A DNA stretch of 64,000 bases from CAZPHU01 sp964586285 (GCA_964586285.1 CAZPHU010000005.1:7251-71250); one strand, 5' to 3'; numbered from the stretch's first letter, positions 27,914 through 37,020 are shown. Numbers and translations are program-made. Notes: generated from the letters alone by a model not told the origin.

Positions 27914-28108
27914 AGCTGTGCACCTTTTAGATAGAAAACGAATACGCCGTGCAGACAAAATACATTGTCCAATTGGGCATTCTCAATTTTAAAAAAGGAT
28001 ACTTCACCGGCGTATTTTCGCTGATTGCGACAAATGAAACCTGAAGTATTTCGAAATGATAGTTAAACTAAAATTAAATCCCGCACACACCGTTATCTAT
28101 ATTTTGCC

Positions 28109-28561
28109 ATGATGTGGATTAAAAACAAAAAATACCGAATACTTCTTCTATCGGTTTCGCTGCTTTTTGCTTTGGGCTGCGCTCCGTCCACTAAGATCAA
28201 ACCGTTTACCTCGGATGACTGCTCCTGTTGGCCGGAAGGATACGATAATCAAAATCAGTGGGAAGAGTGCTGCAGAGAGCATGATCTTGCCTATTGGGCC
28301 GGTGGAAGTCGGGAAGATCGACTGAGGGCGGACGAGAAGCTCAGGGAATGTGTCGAGCAGGTCGGTGATACTGCAATCGCACGGGTAATGTATGTGGGAG
28401 TTCGGGTGGGAGGCAGCGCTCTGCTGCCATTCCCCTGGAGATGGGGGTACGGGTGGCCGTTTCTAAGAGGCTATGGCCCGTTGACTGAAAAAGAGCAGCG
28501 CATGGTCGACATATATAAGAAAGAGGCGCAAAAAAGAATCGGAAGAGAAAATGAAAAGTAG
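28109..28561 (+). CDS. lipoprotein-like protein with phospholipase-A2-like signature
   Basis: A 150-residue protein with a signal peptide ending in a lipobox-like 'LFALGC' (Cys24). Residues 54-62 read 'CCREHDLAY', the same CC-x2-HD-x2-Y spacing as the active-site helix of secreted phospholipase A2, with further Cys at 38, 40 and 81. A Trp/Gly/Pro-rich segment (~108-122) and a charged helix follow. The His-Asp pair is suggestive of a lipase, but the calcium loop is not evident, so enzyme activity is uncertain. It is divergent from the M48/AsmA operon, another lipid-envelope context. Confidence 0.72.
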   Translation: MMWIKNKKYRILLLSVSLLFALGCAPSTKIKPFTSDDCSCWPEGYDNQNQWEECCREHDLAYWAGGSREDRLRADEKLRECVEQVGDTAIARVMYVGVRVGGSALLPFPWRWGYGWPFLRGYGPLTEKEQRMVDIYKKEAQKRIGRENEK

Positions 28562-28615
28562 GGTTTGAATCTTATATTATATACTACTTTGATTTTTCCA
28601 TTCCCTGGATTGATG

Positions 28616-29518
28616 TCACCTTCTAAGATCGAAAAGGATCTGATCCTCCGCAACCGATCGTATGGTGATATACCCGCAGCAAGCCTCTTTTGCGGTGCCG
28701 TGGTTTTTCGAAATGATCATATACGAATCGCCGGGGCGAGCCTCCATAGTGTCGTTTTCGGTCACTATCGGTTGCCCCGAAGATGCCACTCTGTATTTTC
28801 CCAGGAACAGGGCGGCGTCATAAGAGGAGGCGATTGTCCTGATCGAATCACACTGCTTCGATGAAAAGCGGGTTGTGGAGTTTGTATCCATATAGACCAG
28901 AACCGCACCGTTGACCGCCCGGGCAACGACAGTCGAATCGCTGAGAGTGAATACCAGATCCGCCTTTCCTCCATCACTGAAACCGCTAATATTATCCATC
29001 CTTTGTACGTCTACGATATCAAAAGAATCGGCATCTATATCCAATCCGCCGTCTTTTCCCGCGCCTCTGTACACGGTTTTGATTTTTAGCGAGGCATACG
29101 CGGTCTGGTTGTTGGAGGAGATATCGACTATTTGGCTGAGATCCCCCGCGGTATCCCGTGCCGCGACGGCCCAGATACGAAAACTTGTCTGGTCGTACCG
29201 AAAACTAAATGCGGTGTCTCCGGTGAATTTCTTGTTGAGTATGATCGAATCTACCGGCGAAGGTTCCGACTCATTTTCATCCGAGAGATCAAAAAGCACA
29301 TACCCTGCGAAATCATCCTCTGTGTTGTTGCCCCTGAAAATGATCCGCCCGCTGTCCGGAGGAACCTGCTCGAACTGGACATTAGTTGGTGCGGCTATCG
29401 TGGCTACGGTGTCCTCTTTCGCCGCTGTGGGAAGAAGGTCGGCGCAGTTGGAAAGGGTAAGCACCGTCAAAATCAGAAGAGAATAAACCAGGGCATAGAA
29501 TAAACCGACTTTTTTCAT
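28616..29518 (-). CDS. lipoprotein with fibronectin-III-like domain, unknown role
   Basis: About 300 residues from ATG 29518. The signal peptide ends at a lipobox-like 'LTLSNCADLL'. An N-terminal beta-sandwich region ('APTNVQFEQVPPDSGRIIFRGN...GYVLFD') resembles a fibronectin type III domain, and a second region (~150-300) is beta-rich with two Cys pairs. I see no catalytic motif. Upstream in-frame start codons lie in sequence without a ribosome site. It is convergent with the phospholipase-like gene and divergent from another lipoprotein gene. Confidence 0.7.
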   Translation of the reverse strand: MKKVGLFYALVYSLLILTVLTLSNCADLLPTAAKEDTVATIAAPTNVQFEQVPPDSGRIIFRGNNTEDDFAGYVLFDLSDENESEPSPVDSIILNKKFTGDTAFSFRYDQTSFRIWAVAARDTAGDLSQIVDISSNNQTAYASLKIKTVYRGAGKDGGLDIDADSFDIVDVQRMDNISGFSDGGKADLVFTLSDSTVVARAVNGAVLVYMDTNSTTRFSSKQCDSIRTIASSYDAALFLGKYRVASSGQPIVTENDTMEARPGDSYMIISKNHGTAKEACCGYITIRSVAEDQILFDLRR

Positions 29519-29619
29519 AAAATCACTCTCGATGAATGTTGTTAGCAGGACCGAATAAAAAAATAAATCATAGAAGGTGTCGCAAAAAGATATATTACAA
29601 TATGCGCTCATAAACACGC

Positions 29620-29634
29620 GGCACAACCTTTGCA
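29620..29634 (+). promoter_or_regulatory. sigma-54-type promoter candidate
   Basis: GGCACAACCTTTGCA matches the -24 GGCAC / -12 TTGCA consensus with the correct ten bases between GG and GC. It points toward the lipoprotein gene at 29765, about 130 bp away. The window also encodes an NtrC-type activator. One match in 64 kb can occur by chance. Confidence 0.35.
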
Positions 29635-29679
29635 ATGCACGATTCGGTGCCAAGTATCAAAAAAGATCAATCAAAACTA

Positions 29680-29707
29680 TTGATTCGTATCACAAACACG
29701 GTATAAT
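29680..29707 (+). promoter_or_regulatory. sigma-70-type promoter
   Basis: TTGATT (29680-29685) and a perfect TATAAT (29702-29707) are separated by 16 bp. They lie 57 bp before the lipoprotein start at 29765, which has GGAGGG as ribosome site. Confidence 0.6.
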
Positions 29708-29764
29708 TGAATTATTTTCATCTCAGACAGTAACTTCGTTCTAATTATTTACAGGAGGGTGTTC

Positions 29765-30682
29765 ATGAAAAGAGTTGCTAAAGCCTTGACTTCCATTTCG
29801 ATGCTCGGTATCGCGGGCATGTTTGTTCTCAATTTAAGCAGTTGTGATGCTCTTGGCCCGGAGGAAAACGACGATAATGCATCCGTTAGTATCAAACAAA
29901 TCGAAAACGTAACCTTTTCCGGAGGGGCTGAAACAGCCACACGTCCCTTGGACGGAGAGATTAAGGGAGATCCTCAGATCAATGATGTAGTTTTTTCGAT
30001 CATATATGAAGGCGAGGATGTAACCGAAGAGGGCCATATTATAATCGACCAAGGAGAATTCGTTTACGAAAATAAGAAAAAAGTTGATCTGGATGCCATT
30101 TCATTAATCATCAATAACACCGCCTGTAACGGCACATACACTCTTAAGATCGATGTGACAGCAGGAAGTGCTCCCGGTGGGAATAGTACAAGCTTCACTG
30201 TTTCCGGTGCAACCGCTTGCGGCGAGCAGCCGGAAGAACAATTGCAGGAGGTAACGGTTACAGTGGGTAATCAAGACGCAGGCCCCGGATCGGCTCTTGA
30301 TGTTGACAGCATGAAAGTACATCAATCCAGTGACGCCAAAAACAGTGCTTCGATTCAGGAAGCTGTCGATGTATGGTTTGGTATTGTTGAGAGCAATGCA
30401 TCGATGATGGCTCCCGCCAGTGCTCCGTCCGGTTTTGCCACAAGCAGTTGGACCGTTAAAAACGCTACTGCGTTTCAAAAAGTTACGGTTGCTTTTGATG
30501 AGATTACCACTCAATCTCAAATCGATGCCCTATGGTCGGGTAGCGGATCGAGTCTGGTAACAATAGCGGCAGGTGACGTCTTTGTTGTTCAAACTGTAGA
30601 AGGTAACAACCGTTTGCTCAAAATTGTATCAGCATCTGATGCTACAACTGGAACAGCGGAAGTCACGGGCAAAATCAAATAA
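29765..30682 (+). CDS. lipoprotein of unknown function
   Basis: About 305 residues. The signal peptide ends in a good lipobox, 'NLSSCDALG'. The mature protein is acidic, with two beta-rich regions separated by a Gln/Glu-rich linker near residue 160; 'CNGTYTLKIDV' and 'TACGE' suggest a disulphide in the first region. I recognise no family. The gene has a strong promoter, a strong ribosome site and its own terminator, so it is probably a well-expressed single-gene unit. Confidence 0.75.
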   Translation: MKRVAKALTSISMLGIAGMFVLNLSSCDALGPEENDDNASVSIKQIENVTFSGGAETATRPLDGEIKGDPQINDVVFSIIYEGEDVTEEGHIIIDQGEFVYENKKKVDLDAISLIINNTACNGTYTLKIDVTAGSAPGGNSTSFTVSGATACGEQPEEQLQEVTVTVGNQDAGPGSALDVDSMKVHQSSDAKNSASIQEAVDVWFGIVESNASMMAPASAPSGFATSSWTVKNATAFQKVTVAFDEITTQSQIDALWSGSGSSLVTIAAGDVFVVQTVEGNNRLLKIVSASDATTGTAEVTGKIK

Positions 30683-30710
30683 CTTCTTTAGATTTTTGTT
30701 TTATAGGCAT

Positions 30711-30740
30711 AAAAGCCGGTCTCTATTGACCGGCTTTTTT
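30711..30740 (+). terminator. rho-independent terminator
   Basis: A stem AAGCCGGTC/GACCGGCTT with a six-base loop is followed by six T. It lies 30 bp after the lipoprotein stop. The A-rich 5' arm also gives a U-run on the minus strand, where it would serve the convergent HAD gene. Confidence 0.85.
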
Positions 30741-30759
30741 AATACCCTCTCGACACTTT

Positions 30760-31506
30760 TTACTCCTTAAAGGGCAGCAACTCCGAGATGAACTTCACCG
30801 TTCGGTGGGGCTGTATTTTACAATCCGAGGGCAAGCCCGTACCTCGAGCATCATTCCATACGGTGTACATCCCAAGCCTTTGAGGCACCGCCACCTCCCA
30901 TTCAAGATTGTCCCCTACTATCCAGCTCTGATACGCCTTGAGGCCTATGGCGGCTGCGGCATCATGGTAGACCCGCTCCTGTGGTTTGCCGTAACCAAGC
31001 TCTCCCTCAATAAAGATATGGTCGAAAAACCGCTCCAGCTTAAAGCGCTCGACTTTCATGCGCTGCATCCGTTTGTCGCCGTTTGTAACAAGTACTAACG
31101 GTATCCCCTGCTGTTTCAATGAGTGCAGTGTCTTCTCGGCACCCGGGAAAAACTCCAGCTTCTTTGCATGCTCCTCTATATACTCATCAGCCATTTTTAG
31201 AGCAAGTTCACCATTGTCGATGTTCAGAAGCGTAAATGCCCCAGACACGACCTTGTGACGAGCCGCGGTCATGTCCAGTCTACCGATTCGATGACGGGCC
31301 GGATCCGACCAATACCAGAGGCTGTACTTAACTATAGCCTCATACAACTGATCGGCCGTAACACTCCCGATCTTCTCAGCATAAACCCGGCTGACCCTTT
31401 TCCACACCGACGGCGCAACCACTCCAAAGGAGATTATCGTATCATCCAAATCAAACAGGATACCGGGAGGTAATTCGTTTGTTTTTTTCGCTTCGTTTCT
31501 TTCCAT
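30760..31506 (-). CDS. HAD-superfamily phosphatase
   Basis: About 248 residues. Motif I 'ILFDLDDTI' gives the nucleophile and acid Asp pair, motif II is 'LVLVTNGDKR', motif III has the Lys in 'YGKPQERVY', and motif IV is 'WIVGDNLEWEV' with the metal-binding Asp. A helical cap of subfamily I lies between motifs I and II. The substrate is a small phosphate ester that cannot be named from sequence. Start set to ATG 31506, with AGGA upstream; six codons further upstream is another in-frame start. Confidence 0.85.
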   Translation of the reverse strand: MERNEAKKTNELPPGILFDLDDTIISFGVVAPSVWKRVSRVYAEKIGSVTADQLYEAIVKYSLWYWSDPARHRIGRLDMTAARHKVVSGAFTLLNIDNGELALKMADEYIEEHAKKLEFFPGAEKTLHSLKQQGIPLVLVTNGDKRMQRMKVERFKLERFFDHIFIEGELGYGKPQERVYHDAAAAIGLKAYQSWIVGDNLEWEVAVPQRLGMYTVWNDARGTGLPSDCKIQPHRTVKFISELLPFKE

Positions 31507-31760
31507 TAAGACCAATTCCTGCACAATAAAAGGATAGCATCCAAATCTTTGCTTTGCCTTACTTCATTACGCCGGGACATCAGGATAATGCCCCCCGAAA
31601 CATTTAGCGCCGGCCCAAACTCATTATCTTCGGATCCACCCCCGGCCTCATGGCATCAAAAATACTTAATTTCGCTATTCCCGATTATTTTGGATGCGGC
31701 TTTTGGAACAATATTTGTACAAAGTGTTTCTGTGAGTTTATCACCTGGAAGGGAGGTTTT

Positions 31761-32522
31761 ATGGGTAGCAGTATGGACGGGAAAACCGCATTTATCACCG
31801 GAGCGGCATCGGGAATCGGCGCCTCCACGGCTTCTATGCTTCTCAGAGAGGGAGCACGGGTGTGTATCACGGATGTTACCGACATCCGGGATGAAGAGCT
31901 GTCGCACATGATTTCCGAGAGGCCCGACAATTCTCTATTCCTCAAAGCGGATGTATCGGACGATTCTCAGGTTGAGAAAGTCATCCGAGGCACGGTCGAG
32001 CGCTTCGGCTCCCTCGATTTTGCCTTCAACAACGCAGGTATCGAAGGCAAACAGGTTCCAACGGCAGAGTATGACCAAAGCGACTTCGATCGTGTAATCG
32101 CTATCAATCTCAAGGGTGTGTGGCTATGCATGCGCCATGAGATCGATTACATGTTGAAGAGGGGCCATGGTTCGATTGTAAACAATTCCTCCATTGCCGG
32201 TCTGAGGGGTTTTTCCAACCTCAGTGCTTATACCGCAAGTAAGCATGGGGTGATAGGCCTCACCAAATCCGCAGCTCTAGAGTATGCAAAAAGTGGAATC
32301 AGAGTAAATGCGGTATGCCCCGGAGTGATTCGCACGGCAATGGTAGATCGGGTTATCGGCGGCGATCCCGAGGTAGAAAAAATGTACACCGGCATGGAAC
32401 CGATAGGGAGAATGGGCGTCCCCAGGGAAATAGGAGAAGCTGTTTTGTGGCTGTTTTCAGACAGTTCCTCATTCGTAACCGGACACGCAATGATCGTGGA
32501 CGGTGGAATGATGGCGGCATAG
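31761..32522 (+). CDS. short-chain dehydrogenase/reductase
   Basis: About 253 residues from ATG 31761, which follows GGGAGG closely; the longer reading frame upstream has no ribosome site. The cofactor motif 'TGAASGIGAST', 'NNAGIEG', the catalytic Ser ('NNSSIAG') and 'YTASKHG' (Tyr-x3-Lys) are intact. 'ITDVTD' after the second strand suggests NAD(H) preference. The C-terminus 'SSFVTGHAMIVDGGMMAA' is the classical SDR end. It belongs to the general glucose-dehydrogenase/FabG-like group; substrate unknown. Confidence 0.88.
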   Translation: MGSSMDGKTAFITGAASGIGASTASMLLREGARVCITDVTDIRDEELSHMISERPDNSLFLKADVSDDSQVEKVIRGTVERFGSLDFAFNNAGIEGKQVPTAEYDQSDFDRVIAINLKGVWLCMRHEIDYMLKRGHGSIVNNSSIAGLRGFSNLSAYTASKHGVIGLTKSAALEYAKSGIRVNAVCPGVIRTAMVDRVIGGDPEVEKMYTGMEPIGRMGVPREIGEAVLWLFSDSSSFVTGHAMIVDGGMMAA

Positions 32523-33287
32523 TCGAATCAATAATAGGTGAAAAAAAGTCAGGGAAGGAATAGTGCCTTTCCCTGACTCTTTAGAATTATATGATAGATA
32601 ATGATCATCGGGATATGGGGTATATTACTTTGACAATAATAGATCTTATCGTTACTTCGCACAGCTGCGCGGAAAAATCCGCTTCATGGATAATCCGATG
32701 ATCGGGACTATAATCAGTGCTTCAAAATAGCCTAGAGTCTGCATCCAATGTGTTTTTAGAAAACCCAAGCCATTTTGTTGGCCTAGTTTGGCCATCTTGT
32801 CCAAGAGATGATCGCCGCAAGAAGAGTTCATCACCCGGTTTAAGCGTTTTAAAACCCCGAAAACCCCTTCGGTCAGACTTTTATCTATTTCTAACACATT
32901 AGTAATAGACATTTTGTGATTGAAATATCTATATTACCTGTTGTGGCTTTAAGGTGGTTTTTAGATTCCGCTTTCGATAAAAGCGCACTTTTTGTGGTTT
33001 TATTTGTCTTTTTGTTTTTAGTTCCTGTTTCCCTGGACTTTGACCTTGATTTTGCGGCGGTTGCCGGACTTAGCTGATGGTGGTAAAGACTTGAATGCCC
33101 ACTTATTCTCAGTAAAGGCTTCAATTGACCGACAAGGTTACCTTCAGTCCATATGGCACTTTCCATTTCACCGACATGTAGAGAATTGATTCGGTTATAA
33201 ACAATGGATGCAAATATTCAGGACTAAAACAGATACCAGGAAGCCGAATCATGGTTCAGATAAGGTGTGTGCTGAAAGGATTTTTAG
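32523..33287. other. gene-poor region upstream of the kinase gene
   Basis: This 765-bp stretch holds only short minus-strand frames (32652-32912, 86 codons, with one hydrophobic segment near its end; 32891-33166, 91 codons, Ser/Lys-rich). Neither has a ribosome site or a recognisable family. The minus-oriented U-run at 32541 could serve such a transcript. An 8-bp inverted repeat (33187-33194 with 33244-33251) lies in the probable leader of the Ser/Thr kinase gene. It may be a decayed gene remnant. Confidence 0.4.
32541..32583. terminator. bidirectional terminator hairpin
   Basis: AGTCAGGGAAGG pairs with CCTTTCCCTGACT (one bulge) around a seven-base loop, 25 bp after the SDR stop. The U-run is better on the minus strand (seven T) than on the plus strand. 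Confidence 0.75.
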
Positions 33288-35171
33288 ATGACCGTTGAAC
33301 CACGCTCAGATTCCGAAGACGCTTTTTCGGATATACCGGCTAAGAGGACTCATCGACAGCCGGATAATAAAAGGAATATCGAAGCAAAACCAACAAGTAC
33401 CCGCACAGATCTGGCGGGTTTGGGGATAAATACGTCCACCGGTACCAACATTTATGTAGGAAAAAAAATCACAGGATCCTTTTTACCCGAAACCCTGCGC
33501 AGGCTTAAGGATACCACCCTGGACGGTTTTTCAATCGAGACAAAATCGAAAGACGGCAAGGAAACCGATGTATGCCCAAAGAAGACTACGCGGTTTTCGC
33601 AGACGACGATCGAAACTTCTCCAATTGCGCCTGTGAAGAACAAAGCAAAAACAGACTGTCCGATTGTGGTCGAGGAGTCCTCGGAAAGTTCAGTTGAGAA
33701 GCAGAAGAATAAGTCTTCTAATGCCGGGCATAAGAAAGATAAGAAATCCTCACATCACATATCGGTTGATATTTCATCCGGTTACATGGGAAGCTTGCCC
33801 TCCGAGGATGATCGTGTGTCGCTTGGTTCGGGTATTTCGGCAGGAGTTTTGGGAAGCGGAGGGATGGCCAAGGTTTATAAGATCTGGAATGAACAGCTGG
33901 AGATATTCCGCGCCGTGAAGGTACTGCTTCCTTCCAATCATCAGGAAACCTGGAGGCGATTTGAAACCGAGGCTAAGATATCGGCCAAACTTCATCATCC
34001 AAACATCGTAGAGGTATATACGATTGGGCAATGGCACGGGTTGCCCTTCATGGAGATGGAAATGGTACAGGGAAAACCTCTGACCGATTTGATTTCCAGG
34101 TTCAAGCCTCTTCCCTGCTTTGTATGCTCAGCCGTGGCACTTCAGATTTCTCGCGCCCTTGCCTATGCGCATCGCCTGGAGGTTCTCATATACGGGAAGA
34201 AGTACAAAGGCATTATCCATCGTGATCTTAAGCCGTCAAACATAATGATTGATGAAAGCGGAGTGGTCAAACTGATGGATTTCGGTGTGGCGCGGCCGGT
34301 CGAAACCGGCCTGCATACAATCAACACCACGAATCTTGTAGGCACAATGCAGTATTTTTCGCCCGAGCAGATTAACGGGTATCCGATCGATCAGCTGTCC
34401 GACATATATTCTTTCGGGGCGGTACTGTATGAGATGATATGCGGTGTCAATCCTTTCCCGCAAAGCAAGATGGTTCAGCTGATACAGGCAAAAACAAAAA
34501 ATGTGTTCAAACGCCTGGAGGATTACAGCTTGACCTTTGACGGCAGACTATCCTCCGTCTCCCAGATATGTTTACGAACCGATAAGAACACGCGTTACAA
34601 TGATTCCGCGCAACTGCAGGAGCATCTGGAGGAAATTCACAGATCATTTAAGATCGGTTCTCCGGAAGATGTGGTTGTCTCATTTCTCAATGATCCGGAG
34701 TCGATGTACAGGGAAGAGAAAGAAAGATATTTACAGTCGGTACACGCGGTAGCGCAACAGCCTCCAGATCCGCCTGTTCGGAGGGTGCAAGCCGTAAACA
34801 CGGATGCGGACACCGAGCGCTGCGAATCGTCATCAATTTACGATCAGGAGCAAGGCGCATCAAAAATCAGGGCTGCAAAAGAGAGTGAATTTACGAATAA
34901 ACAGTTTGATATCGGGGATCAGACGCAGAAATGCGGCTTCGTAGTAACTTCCGAGAAAAGCCGGCCGGAGAATGAAGAGGAGTTTGAGGAGCCAAAGCCC
35001 AAAAGAAAACTGCCTTTGCTTGTTTTGATCATTCTTGCTTCTTTGCTTGTTGTTGTCGGTATTATTTTGTTTCTTCGAAGTACGTCAGGTACGCAAAAGT
35101 CCGTGTCACATATTAAAAAAGGCTCGATATCATGTGTATCGTTGAGTGCGCCTTTGAAACGAGAGGTTTGA
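33288..35171 (+). CDS. membrane-anchored Ser/Thr protein kinase
   Basis: A 627-residue Hanks-type kinase. Residues 1-175 are Lys/Ser/Thr-rich and predicted disordered. The kinase domain (~180-450) has the Gly loop 'LGSGGMAKVY', ATP Lys211 ('AVKVLL'), the αC Glu in 'FETEAKIS', the catalytic loop 'HRDLKPSNIM' (311-320), 'DFGVARP' (331-337) and 'SPEQ', so it should be active. A charged linker leads to one membrane helix (~575-596) and a short tail. The long N-terminal extension ahead of the kinase is atypical for PknB-type enzymes. AAAGGA precedes the ATG. Four bp later begins the hydrogenase-like sensor gene, so the two are co-expressed. Confidence 0.93.
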   Translation: MTVEPRSDSEDAFSDIPAKRTHRQPDNKRNIEAKPTSTRTDLAGLGINTSTGTNIYVGKKITGSFLPETLRRLKDTTLDGFSIETKSKDGKETDVCPKKTTRFSQTTIETSPIAPVKNKAKTDCPIVVEESSESSVEKQKNKSSNAGHKKDKKSSHHISVDISSGYMGSLPSEDDRVSLGSGISAGVLGSGGMAKVYKIWNEQLEIFRAVKVLLPSNHQETWRRFETEAKISAKLHHPNIVEVYTIGQWHGLPFMEMEMVQGKPLTDLISRFKPLPCFVCSAVALQISRALAYAHRLEVLIYGKKYKGIIHRDLKPSNIMIDESGVVKLMDFGVARPVETGLHTINTTNLVGTMQYFSPEQINGYPIDQLSDIYSFGAVLYEMICGVNPFPQSKMVQLIQAKTKNVFKRLEDYSLTFDGRLSSVSQICLRTDKNTRYNDSAQLQEHLEEIHRSFKIGSPEDVVVSFLNDPESMYREEKERYLQSVHAVAQQPPDPPVRRVQAVNTDADTERCESSSIYDQEQGASKIRAAKESEFTNKQFDIGDQTQKCGFVVTSEKSRPENEEEFEEPKPKRKLPLLVLIILASLLVVVGIILFLRSTSGTQKSVSHIKKGSISCVSLSAPLKREV

Positions 35172-35175
35172 TAGA

Positions 35176-36912
35176 ATGATTGTTGGGAAAAGACTGAAAA
35201 AACTTCCTGTAATTGTAGGTGTTGATGCGGAAAAATGCGTCAATTGCCATGCCTGCATAACAGCCTGTCCGGTCAAGTATTGTAACGACGGCAGCGGCGA
35301 CTTTGTAAGTGTAAATCCATACATGTGTATAGGATGCGGTAATTGTATAAAAAAGTGCACCCACGGTGCCAGGTATATGGTGGATGATTTTGATCTTTTC
35401 ATGGAAGATCTTGCGGCCGGGGAGAATATCATTCTTATCGTCGCACCTTCTGTAGTGGCGAATTTTCCCAATGATTATTTGCATTTAAACGGGTGGTTTA
35501 AAAGCCTTGGGGTAAAAGCGGTATTTGATGTGAGTTTCGGTGCGGAGTTGACTGTAAAGTCTTACATAGATCTTCTTCAGAAACAAAATTCTCCCGAAAC
35601 GATTATCTCCCAGCCGTGTCCTGCAATAGTAACATATATTCAGATGTATATCCCTGAGCTTCTAAATAACCTGGCTCCGGTAGACAGTCCGATGCTTCAC
35701 ACCATGCGAATGATCAAAAAGTACTTTCCCGAGTATGCCGAGTGTAAAATAGCCGCTCTATCGCCATGTCTGGCCAAAAAGAGAGAATTCTTCGAAACTG
35801 GAATGGGAAATTATAATATCGGCTTCAAATCGATACGTACCTGGTTGGAAAAACATGAGGTTAATCTCTGCGATTATTCACCCGATGATTATATCAATCC
35901 ACCCGCTGAGAGGGCGGTTGGCTTTTCAAGCCCCGGAGGTCTTCTTAAAACTGCCGAACGCTGGGTTCCCGGCATAACGGAACAGTCACGAAAAATAGAG
36001 GGAACCGAAAACATCTATAGCTATCTTGATAAGTTATCAGAGTCGATTTTAAACCAAACAGCTCCTGTTCTGATCGACTGTCTTAACTGCGAGCGCGGTT
36101 GTAACGGCGGACCTCTGACGGTTACCGACAACGCTCCCCTTGACGACATGGAGAAAGTTGTTTCCAGACGCTTACAACAGGCTGTGGATTCGTATGAAGA
36201 AGGTGAAGTTGAGCAAGAAACTCAGCTGTCAGTTGACAGAATTGATGAGGTACTGAAACAGTATTGGGAAAACGGACTCTATCGACGCAACTATTCGGAT
36301 CTAAGTATTAACAATCGCATAATTGTTCCCTCCGAGGAGGAACTTAAAAAGATCTATAAACTGATGCGTAAAACTTGCGATGCTGACTTTTACAACTGCA
36401 GCTCCTGTGGATACGGTACCTGCGAACAAATGGCAATCGCCATATATAACGGATTGAACCGCCCCGAAAACTGTCATTTCTACCTTGCCGCCGAAGCTAC
36501 GATGCAAACCGCGGAGATCTCGGAAAATGAAAAGCGACTCCGAACAATACTATCTTCCACATCCGCAGGTTTTTGCCTTGCGGATGAAGATTACAGGCTT
36601 ATTGTTGTGAACTCCGCCTTCTGCGACTATATGGGAATGGAAAGAGAAAAGCTTCTTGGTACTACATTCCTGACCAAACAGTTTAAGCGCTGTTCGGCGG
36701 GTAATCCATATTCTTCGGAAATAAAGATCAGCCGTCCGAATGGAACCGCTGCCTACTATCTTTTCATCGCCAATCCATATATAGACGAAAACAAGGAGAC
36801 AGTCGGATATTTTGCTTTGGTTGTAGATGTAAACAGATATAAGAACAATAAATCAACTACCGCAGGCACGAACGTGCCTAAGTCAAAGCCGCATAGCGAC
36901 CTTCTAGCATAA
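35176..36912 (+). CDS. sensory [FeFe]-hydrogenase-like protein with PAS domain
   Basis: A 578-residue iron-sulfur protein. Residues 21-31 and 51-61 are two ferredoxin-type 4Fe-4S motifs. Residues ~85-320 are an [FeFe]-hydrogenase H-domain: the L1 Cys is in 'SQPCPAI' (Cys148), L2 in 'SPCLAKKRE' (Cys198), L3 in 'NCERGCNGG' (Cys305, Cys309), so all four H-cluster Cys are kept. The proton-transfer Cys of L1 (TSCCP in catalytic enzymes) is Pro147. A further 4Fe-4S domain (Cys408, 411, 416, 433) and a PAS domain (~455-553) follow. This is the layout of group C sensory hydrogenases, and the kinase gene 4 bp upstream fits an H2- or redox-sensing role. Maturases are not in this window. Confidence 0.88.
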   Translation: MIVGKRLKKLPVIVGVDAEKCVNCHACITACPVKYCNDGSGDFVSVNPYMCIGCGNCIKKCTHGARYMVDDFDLFMEDLAAGENIILIVAPSVVANFPNDYLHLNGWFKSLGVKAVFDVSFGAELTVKSYIDLLQKQNSPETIISQPCPAIVTYIQMYIPELLNNLAPVDSPMLHTMRMIKKYFPEYAECKIAALSPCLAKKREFFETGMGNYNIGFKSIRTWLEKHEVNLCDYSPDDYINPPAERAVGFSSPGGLLKTAERWVPGITEQSRKIEGTENIYSYLDKLSESILNQTAPVLIDCLNCERGCNGGPLTVTDNAPLDDMEKVVSRRLQQAVDSYEEGEVEQETQLSVDRIDEVLKQYWENGLYRRNYSDLSINNRIIVPSEEELKKIYKLMRKTCDADFYNCSSCGYGTCEQMAIAIYNGLNRPENCHFYLAAEATMQTAEISENEKRLRTILSSTSAGFCLADEDYRLIVVNSAFCDYMGMEREKLLGTTFLTKQFKRCSAGNPYSSEIKISRPNGTAAYYLFIANPYIDENKETVGYFALVVDVNRYKNNKSTTAGTNVPKSKPHSDLLA

Positions 36913-36946
36913 GAAAGCGGCGGTATAAACCACCGCTTTCTTATCT
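36911..36946 (+). terminator. terminator after the kinase/sensor unit
   Basis: AAGAAAGCGG-C-GGT pairs with ACC-A-CCGCTTTCTT around a short A/T loop, immediately at the stop of the sensor gene. It is followed by ATCTCTT. A strong stem that probably ends the two-gene transcript. Confidence 0.75.
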
Positions 36947-37020
36947 CTTGCCCGGCAATACAGAAGTTTGCATCCGTTCGAGTCGGTGCATTTTTGGAAC
37001 CGAAGGCCTTTTGAGTTTTT

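Noticed and set aside
27941..28016. 9-bp inverted repeat (27941-27949 with 28008-28016) between M48 and lipoprotein genes
   Set aside because: The 58-bp spacing and lack of other structure make it weak; it may be an operator pair but there is no support.
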